Shown here: piece by piece, positions 56,843 through 64,000 of the stretch
Layout of the letters: every line of letters begins with the position of its first letter
Position numbering within the stretch: the stretch's first letter is position 1
Assembly: GCA_027943335.1 (NCBI GenBank)
Contig: BSBK01000760.1
Span: 1,015,001-1,079,000 of the forward strand
Direction: 5' to 3'
From: Chamaecyparis obtusa
Lineage: Eukaryota > Streptophyta > Pinopsida > Cupressales > Cupressaceae
DNA length: 64,000 nt
The notes under the pieces: generated by a model
The model's database searches: none
What the model was told of the DNA's origin: nothing
What the model saw: the letters and a program-made list of their open reading frames with translations, nothing else
Translations under genes and position numbers: made by a program

Positions 56843-59800
56843 GCTAGGAAAGAAAAGTGGATATCTTGTGTTAGATCAAGTTTTGAGTTTTGAGGTATTT
56901 TAAAATTGGATTCAAAGTCTAGTTCGTCCCTAGGGTAGGTAGTCTTTATCAAATTCCTCCCTTCTTCCCTTTTCTGGTTTTAAGTCAGGATGGTTTTGTC
57001 TGCCCCTTGGGAATGGGTAAGTTATAGTTCCTAATTCGATAAAGACTTTGTTCCTCTAGCTCCACTAAAGACATTCATATGAAAAGAAGTTTCAAAGTTA
57101 CATCTCCCCTCTTTGTCGGGAAACTAGCAATCTCCTCCTCAATGGGTTCCAACCCATGAAGCTAATTTCCCAAAGAAGAGAACACAAAGAATCATCCAAC
57201 ACATATACAAGTCTATGGCTCTAGATACGATGCAAATCCTCCTACCAGATGACATGGTACTTCTCTCCATTGACAGAGAGTCAGTGCAAAACAACCTCCA
57301 CATCCTGGAGTGGGCGGAATTCTCAAACATGAATTTTCCCATTGCAGTATCATAATACAATGAAAAGAAGATGAGGTGGAGAAAAGAAATTATGGACTCA
57401 TGGTTCTGGAAGGCTAGAAGTATGTAAGGAAAAGTACCAAAGATGCTTTTTGGGATAGATTTAAAGGCTGAAATCATGGATATCCTAGTGCTCCTCCACA
57501 AGGTTAAAGGGAATTGCAAGGGTGCCTAGAGCGGAGACTTTCACCAGAAGTTATGGAATTCATCACTCAATTTGGGAGCTCCTTTATTCAATTCACAATT
57601 TTCTCATACCTTCATCTTGCAGGTTTCGATGATTTTCCCATGAAGTTGCCAAGGTACCCAGATGATATGGTCGTGCTCATGGAGGTGATCTGCCAGATGT
57701 TGCAAGTGAACTTGATTAGTGCAAGCATTAAGAAGAAAGGCTATGAGTTCCCTGTTACCATTTGAGCCTACAGCTATGCATCCTGATCAAATGCTAAAAA
57801 TGTGATCAAGATATTTGAGAATAGATATAAGCTGAAGAAGTATGAGGTGCTAAGACCATAGTTTGATCCAGTGGGCTACGCCAAAGATCACCTGCAAATG
57901 GGCTCCATAGTCAGGCATATTCCTAAGCTTGAGGACTATTGGGCTAATTGCAAAGATGAATTAGAAAGCTGAGAAAGGTTCCACTCCAGAATGACTGTTG
58001 AACAAATCAAGTTGTTCAAAGTCAATATCAATGTTGAGGGCATCGTTGATGATGGTGAACATATGTACACTAATAAATACTAGGACCAGATTAAACCATA
58101 CCCTATGAGCTCTGAGCCAATTCAAGGTCAAGCCATCAAAGATTTGGAGACCTTGACAACCAAGGTCATCAAGGGAACTGAAAAATGGGCCTAGTGGATG
58201 ATGGGAAGGAAAAAAAGATCTGGGAAACCCACTCCTCAACAAGATCCTGTAGTCAAGCAGGTGAGCGCTCCTGCATCTTCCTCTTTTCCAAATTCAACTA
58301 TAGCCAAAGGTCCAGCTCAACCAGTGGCTGGAGATGATCAACCACCAGAAAAAGAAATCCCATTGGAGAAAACTTGTGGAACAGGTTTAGCCCCTAACAT
58401 CAGTTCAACTAAGGAAGTCAAAGTTGAAGAACCTGACAAGCTGACAAAAGAATCAACTAGAATCATGAAACCAGAGCAGCAAGCTCAGGGAGGACCCATG
58501 GAGCTAATATGCGACACTCCTAGCCAATAGGTCCCTCCCATTTTCAAGATTGGTGATGATAGTAGTAGTTCTAAGATTGAGGAAGTAGATAAACACCTGG
58601 GCTCTCCTCAAAAAGAGAAGATTGTTTCTTCTCAAAAGGTTAATCCTTTTTCATCTAGGCCCAAAGCCTCTCCCCCTATTATCAGGAAGTTATTCGTAGA
58701 GGATTTACTCTCTACATTAAAGATCACTAGTGTGGAGTCGTGGATCAACAACACTATAGAATAGAAGAAAAGGAGAGCTGAGCTAAGTATCCTTATTAAT
58801 GAGATGCTTTCACAGGTAATGCATTCAAGCCTAGTTCAAAGCAAAGCTAAGAAGCCTAGGACACTGACTACTCTTGGTCATGATCCTGACACAGGTCACT
58901 TGACTATGGAGGTAGCCAAGCCTTTAAAGGATGGTAGAATCAAAGATCTCACTACCTCAAATTTTTCACTCTAGTCCTTAGACATGGGGCTCACCCATCA
59001 TGATACCAAGGTGGATTTATGGAAGTCCAGTAATATCTTGATTGAAGAAGAGCTCGAGGAACTCAAAGTTACCAAGACTTGACTCAAGGTGGAGATCAAA
59101 GAGATGACCAACTTCATCAGACAATTAGTCACTCCAGTGGATAGTCTACTTAGTTCTCTAACAACATCTGATCCTACTGTGGCTGAGAACCAAGCAATAA
59201 TGACCAAATTACAAGAGGATCGACATTTCGGGCACATTGGTAGGAGATGGGTAGAGCGACTCAAGTCTGAAGGCCTAGTAGCCATTGAACAACTCAGAAA
59301 TGTTCTTCTAAAGTTGGAAGTAGAAAAGGATTCAATCGACGGGCATTTGAAAATACTCATGACAGAGAGGTTGAGGTGTGAAGAGTGCCTAGTTTTACTG
59401 CATTGGCTAGTCACTATGAAGATTAAAAATGTCATGAAAGCTGGCATATTGTAGAAAGGAGATGAGCCTTTGATTGAGTGCCTCCAAGGTATGGAATTTA
59501 AGATGGAAATGATAATCAAAGTAGAGGCTAAAATGAAGGTCACCGACGAGAAGACTACCAAATAACAGAGTAAAATTTTCATATATCTAACGAGCCTTCA
59601 TACCAAATCCCAATATAGTGGAGACAAAAAAAGCTTGATTGGTGTGGCTAACACGCAGAAGTCATTTTCTAACTACCTGGACCAGCTCGTAGATTCATCT
59701 GGATCACATCTTGATAAGATACCTGACCTTCAACAACTCGGTGGAAGTATATACAAAATTATGGAAAAGATGCAAATTCGAAAAGATGCAGTGAAGCACA

Positions 59801-60566
59801 TGGAAAAAGGTCATTCCCGCTGGCTCGTAAGATTAAAAAATGTCTACATCCCTGATTCTGAAAAGATGATTCTGATTCTTGCAGCTGCTAAAGCCCATAA
59901 GGCTAAGTTGGAGAAGGTGAAAAAGCCAACAAAGAGAAAATAGTTTCCCCTTCCCCTTCTTTTTTTGTACACATTGTATGAGTGGTAAATGGCCACTTTT
60001 CATTTACTAGTGTGATAGAATATGAATTGATTCAGTTGATTTTGTAATGGTTTAACTCTTGAAGCCTATATGTAATACTCTAAAAATCAATGAAAAGGTC
60101 AACTAATTTTTGGTGTGAAAGACATCTAGTTGCAGAGTCAATTAAAGTGTGTTTTATGCCATTCATTTACTATTCCATGTTTTTTTGCAAATTTGAGTGT
60201 TAGTTTTCCTCAAATTGGATTGAAACTAAGAAACAGATGGAGTTCTATTTCTTCTTTTAGTACAATGACTAATAACGATCGGAGTATTGTTTGGAAGTCA
60301 AGGAGAATGTGTGTATACCCAAGTTAGATTAGTTTCATCTATGTTGTTTTATCATATTACATTAAGTTCAAGTAAAGTTCATTGTTGCATCATCACTTGT
60401 GTGAATTCATAAGAACTATGAAATCACAGAGTTGGTCAAGATTTTGAATCAATTTATTGCTTGGGTTAGTTTCTCATTGAGGGCTAGTTCGGTTGCCTCT
60501 CCTGTTCTCTAGTTAAGAACATACCCCCTAGTCCCCCCCCCTTTTAGGATTTAGGAACAAACAAAA
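56843..60566 (+). mobile_element. Block L inserted in element J (edges uncertain)
   Basis: J coding on the minus strand is interrupted between about 56840 and 60600, and a plus-strand long ORF occupies the gap. A weak 5-bp match TTCAC flanks it (56838-56842 and 60567-60571), but the ends are not TG...CA. The right end is A-rich (AACAAACAAAA), preceded by a C run near 60533. I found no clear LTR pair. Type unresolved. Confidence 0.45.
57135..59943 (+). pseudogene. Long decayed ORF in block L, unknown protein
   Basis: Coding pattern runs from about 57135 in frame 3 (for example MALDTMQILLPDDMVLLSID, 57192 on) and, after a frameshift near 57520, in frame 1 to TAG 59941-59943. That is about 930 codons. 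The N-terminal part is globular with Trp and hydrophobic blocks (LEWAEFSNMNFPIAVS, FGSSFIQFTIFSYLHLAGF). A Pro/Ser/Lys-rich linker follows (58198-58700). The C-terminal half is helical and Glu/Lys-rich (59050-59940), ending in a basic tail KAKLEKVKKPTKRK. Stops fit lost Gln, Arg or Trp codons. I recognise no known domain. Confidence 0.65.
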
Positions 60567-60581
60567 TTCACTACATATTTT

Positions 60582-61004
60582 TCACATAAGGGAGCTGTAC
60601 CTGATAAAATTTAGAGGAAAGCTAGTTAAAAGAATAACGTCTTTCCAACTATTCATATTCGCATTGTATCTTGAAAGATTTTGGACAAACAAACAGTCAA
60701 ATCTAAGAAAGAACAATTTGTTTACCAACACATATGCATAGCAGTTGTAACAATAACCAATAAAGGGTCTGAAAGGGCCTTTACCTCTATAATATCTTTT
60801 CATGTGTCTGAGTTTGTTGCATCCATAAGATCTACTCTAAAAGGTCTGATCTAATCTCTAGGTTCTTCAAAAGTAGGTTTTTCTTCAGTCTTCACTTCAT
60901 GTGATTCTTCATGAGATTTAGAACATTCTCCTTCATTTTATCCAATTCCAGTCATATCTCCTTTAGATTTCTATCTCTCTCTTTGTTCATCAATCTTATC
61001 ACTG
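60582..61004 (-). pseudogene. Element J Gag fragment with degraded zinc knuckle
   Basis: On the minus strand a charged segment (NEGECSKSHEESHEVKTEEK) leads to PFIGYCYNCYAYVLVNKLF (plus about 60690-60755). This resembles a CCHC knuckle with its Gly-His replaced. NLSRYNANMNSWK follows, the usual spacer before the next knuckle. The next knuckles lie across block L at 56820-56600. Confidence 0.6.
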
Positions 61005-61009
61005 CTCAT

Positions 61010-62014
61010 TGTATGGTGAAAATGTGACCACACTTCTATGAATCATTACATGCAAGGTTTCTCAACAATGAGGCCTCACAAAGTGACACATAGCTCTCTA
61101 TGCATGGAGTTGCAAGGGACTTTAATAAATTTGCTCTCAGCTAGAGCCACAAACTAGTGACCTTGCTAGTCAACAACACAATGAGAGATTCACAATGAAG
61201 ACAAGGGAAACAATGCCAATATCCCCAAATTGAATCAAATGTATGCAAATGCCAATGAAACTAGTATGAGTATGCAAGATTAATCTATCAAAATGAAAGT
61301 ACAATGCAACTATGAAAGGAAATAGCAATGGATTACAATTCCCCTAATTAAGCTATGTGAAGCTAATCTATTGCATAAAAGGAAACTAAGCTAATATGCC
61401 ATGATTATGCAACTAAGAAAGAAAATATAAACTAGATGAAATGCAACAAAGATCTTCAAAGCTTGGATGCAAAAGTGTCTTCAAAGAGAACTCCAAATAA
61501 CCTAGAAAACCTGCAACATAACATTAGCATGAAAGAGATGGATATCCAAATGAAAGAGAGAGCTCTCCTTTTATAAGAAATGAGGTGAAATGGACCATTG
61601 AGATTAAGAGGAAAAAGACTTAATCAATGGTGGAGAAAAATGGAAGCTTGATCCTTGTGCACAAATATCCTCCAATAGGAAAATAGGAGTTGACTTTTAT
61701 GTCCATATGAGACAAAAAGTGCTTTTCTTCTTTTTATAAAATAAGAATAATGCTTTATTTGTGCAACTTAGGATAAGAGGAAAAGGTGGGGCTTTTTATT
61801 TAAATAAAAAGGGAGGAAATATTCCTTTTAAGTAAATAAAATCTTAGGATAAAATGGTTAATCCAAGAATAAAAATCCAATATATGATTGAAACTAAGAT
61901 TTGATCAAGAAATTGATAATGTTGAAAATATTGATTATTGATAAAACTGATTCAGGATTGATAAATCAAATAAATGGGGCCCAAAGTCTAGGAAACCATT
62001 TTTGGGTGCATACA
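61010..62014 (-). mobile_element. Solo LTR K
   Basis: Plus-strand ends are TGTATGGTGAAAATG and GGGTGCATACA. The exact TSD CTCAT lies at 61005-61009 and 62015-62019. A minus-strand TATA box (TTATAAAAGGAG; plus about 61566-61577) suggests minus orientation, starting TGTATGCACCC. No coding region. Confidence 0.9.
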
Positions 62015-62125
62015 CTCATATGTAATTTATTAATGTGTAACTTGGCTTGAACAAGTTCACCTTTAATGATATGATTGTATTTCTCCAATTCTAGGCATTT
62101 GTCCTTGTAGTGATCAAGTTCAATC

Positions 62126-63286
62126 TGTTAGAAAGTAAAGTCCACCAAGATAACTAAGAGGGGGGGAGGGTTAATCAGTTATCAGATAATTATAACTTTT
62201 ATCAACTTCAATAGCATTAAACCATGTAAGCAATATAATTACCAACCATAGAAAGATATTCATACACAATAACACAATGACACAAGATATGTTGACTAGG
62301 GAACCTCTTGATCAAAGAGTAAACCCTGGTGGGAATGATTCCCACAAAAGATGCACTAATATGAATATTCCTTGTGAAAAGATGGACTCTATTAGGAGTC
62401 TTATGAAATACATTTAGTACATATGAATCCCTGTTAGGAGATTTTGAATCCCTGTTAAAAGATTCTAACCCTGTTAAGAGTTATGGAAGATAGAAGGACC
62501 CACTACCCAAACAGCTTCAGGGTAAGATCACTGAACACACTGTCCAAATAATATTTATATTACTCAATAAAATAATATGTTACCTCTTCTCTGATTGTTC
62601 CAAACTACACTCACTGTTACACCGTATCTCAATTTCAGATTTATATACTTCACATGTCTTCCTTCAAAATTCGCTTTTACATTTAGCTCTTTTCTTCACT
62701 TCATATTCATCCACTACTATCATCATCATTACAACAAGGAAACACATTCCTTCCTTTATACCACACTCAAGTAATTACAAATGAGTCGGCATACAATTAC
62801 AAAATAAAAGTTTCCACATGCTACATCAAAGTTACACAAAACTGTCAGCTTCCAAATATAATAATTCTTCACTCATGCAACCTCAAATTTTGCATTGTCA
62901 TCCACATCACTATCAATGTGTCTTAAAATTCCCTTTAACTGTGCAAAACCAGATTCCATACCAATTAGGAGATATCATCCAATTTCCACAAACCGCTACT
63001 AAAGAACACTACCTAAATACTGCTTCCACCAAAATGCTCATAACTTACATGAATAAATGAATTACTATCTACACTCTTAACCATAGACATATAACATATC
63101 AAAGATTATATCCTCAACATCACATAGCTTGAACTTCAATATCCCATGTGTGCTAATTCAAATTCTATCTGCTTCTTTGCAAGTCTCTAGTAAATCACTA
63201 TGTTGACATCAATGACAATCATAGTCATGAATGCAACAACAACTATTACAGAATGGCTGCCAAACATTTAGCATTAATTTCTAACA
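62126..63286 (-). mobile_element. Solo LTR of family B inside element J
   Basis: It is the reverse complement of 24116-25281, from TGTTAGAAAGTAAAGTCC (62126) to ...ATTTCTAACA (63286). The exact TSD CAATC lies at 62121-62125 and 63287-63291. It interrupts the coiled-coil ORF of J. The C run appears as GGGGGGG near 62161. Confidence 0.93.
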
Positions 63287-63332
63287 CAATCTACATTTCT
63301 CCTATTTGTATGTTCTCTCCTTTTAGAGTCTC

Positions 63333-63668
63333 TTAAACTTTGTATCTTGCATCCTTTTCATGTTGGATCTCTTTAATCATCAAAAGATTAATTTGTTCTT
63401 TTTCTTGCTCAAGTTTCTTTACCTGGTCTAATGTGTCATTGTCTGAATCCTCCTTGATCTTTTCCATAAGGTCTTGTCTTTGATTTCTTGAAAGTTCAAG
63501 CCGATCCTTTAGTTTCTTGATAAAACCTTCCACTCTTCTTAATTTGAATTTGAATTTTCCATTCTCAGCCTTTTCTTTGTCTAGGTCATCAAGTACTGCT
63601 TCAAAGTTCTCTTGCAAAATTTTTGAATCCATTTTGATGTCCCTTAAGCTATTAGACTTTCTCTCCAA
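63333..63668 (-). pseudogene. Element J ORF, N-terminal coiled-coil segment
   Basis: On the minus strand the ORF begins shortly after the primer site (MDSKILQENFEAV; ATG at plus 63632-63630, or the upstream ATG at 63668). It is rich in Glu, Lys and Leu in a heptad-like pattern (DDLDKEKAENGKFKFKLRR, KKLEQEKEQINLLM). After a stop it continues beyond the B solo LTR (62125-62015: IELDHYKDKCLELEKYNH). The likely role is the assembly part of a Gag-like protein; this is inference. Confidence 0.65.
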
Positions 63669-63677
63669 GGGCCAATA

Positions 63678-63690
63678 GCTTTGATACCAA
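63678..63690 (-). other. Primer-binding site of element J
   Basis: The minus-strand TTGGTATCAAAGC follows the LTR end ...CCTAACA after one base, so it is initiator Met tRNA type with one change. It fixes the minus orientation of J. Confidence 0.85.
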
Positions 63691-63691
63691 T

Positions 63692-64000
63692 TGTTAGGAT
63701 TGAGTAATACTAAGAGGGGGGTGAATCAATATTACATCACTTTACTTTGAAATTAAACCAATTGTGAACAAACCATAAGATTATAGAAAAGAAAATCACA
63801 TAAGAAAATAACACAACTCATAACACCATTATTTGTTTTCGAGGAAACCCTAGCCAAGGGAAAACCCCGGTGGGGATGGTTCTGAAAAATATGCACTAGA
63901 GTATAATGTCCCTATTAGGTGACCTAGCCCTATTAGGATATGAATATTACATAGTACATTTCCTTATTAAAGGAATATCAACCCTATTAAAGGTATATTG
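63692..64000 (-). mobile_element. Element J 5' LTR, partial (cut by window edge)
   Basis: It begins TGTTAGGATTGAGTAATACT and matches 27391-27700. The hairpin region with CCTATTAGG and TTCCTTATTAAAGGAA lies at 63908-63980. About 720 bp more LTR is expected to the right. Confidence 0.9.

Overview
The window looks like nuclear DNA of a plant with a large, repeat-rich genome. A gymnosperm would fit the many old, heavily mutated LTR elements, but the sequence does not prove it. I find no convincing host gene, tRNA, intact rRNA gene, CRISPR array or organelle insert. Almost everything recognisable is LTR retrotransposon: Ty1/copia and Ty3/gypsy elements, non-autonomous derivatives, and seven solo LTRs, most with exact 5-bp target-site duplications (TSDs).

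Layout. 1-8045: copia element A on the + strand, whose 5' LTR is cut by the window edge and whose 3' LTR holds a 528-bp insertion with a 5S-rRNA-like core. A itself sits in a minus-strand LTR of family B (remainder 8046-9053). 9578-10924: solo LTR C. 10930-14966: AT-rich DNA with two tandem duplications, one of them a decayed relative of the 5S-bearing insertion. 14972-15931: solo LTR D. 16616-25281: copia element B, interrupted by an 801-bp terminal-inverted-repeat element and by solo LTR M. 25282-27390: AT-rich DNA with a (TA)n tract.

27391 to the window end is one minus-strand copia-type non-autonomous element, J, split by later insertions. Its internal region contains element E (31149-55441), a minus-strand LTR of family B, solo LTR K, and a block with a long decayed ORF of unknown function (L). 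E is a large-LTR derivative: each LTR is about 3.8 kb, the internal region is 1.7 kb, and it has no pol. E's 5' LTR holds gypsy element F (33720-41896, minus strand), which itself holds solo LTRs G and I. E's 3' LTR holds gypsy-like element H (45283-52029), whose outer ends are both LTR 5' ends because it finishes with an inverted LTR. The deepest nesting is four levels (J > E > F > G or I).

Working parts. A and B had the usual copia order gag, protease, integrase, reverse transcriptase, RNase H. F keeps gag, protease and the integrase C-terminus. H keeps gag and protease only. E, J and L carry charged or coiled-coil ORFs without polymerase and would have needed enzymes from other elements. 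All are dead. Most in-frame stops fall where a C-to-T or G-to-A change in a Gln, Trp or Arg codon explains them, as expected from long cytosine methylation and deamination.

Most unusual signals: the inverted-LTR integration of H; the 5S-bearing insertion with a 15-bp TSD and its decayed tandem relative; arrays of small hairpins with TAAC/TGAC-type loops in the LTRs of several families; the 36-bp flank duplication at the truncated end of B; and the unknown ORFs of J and L.
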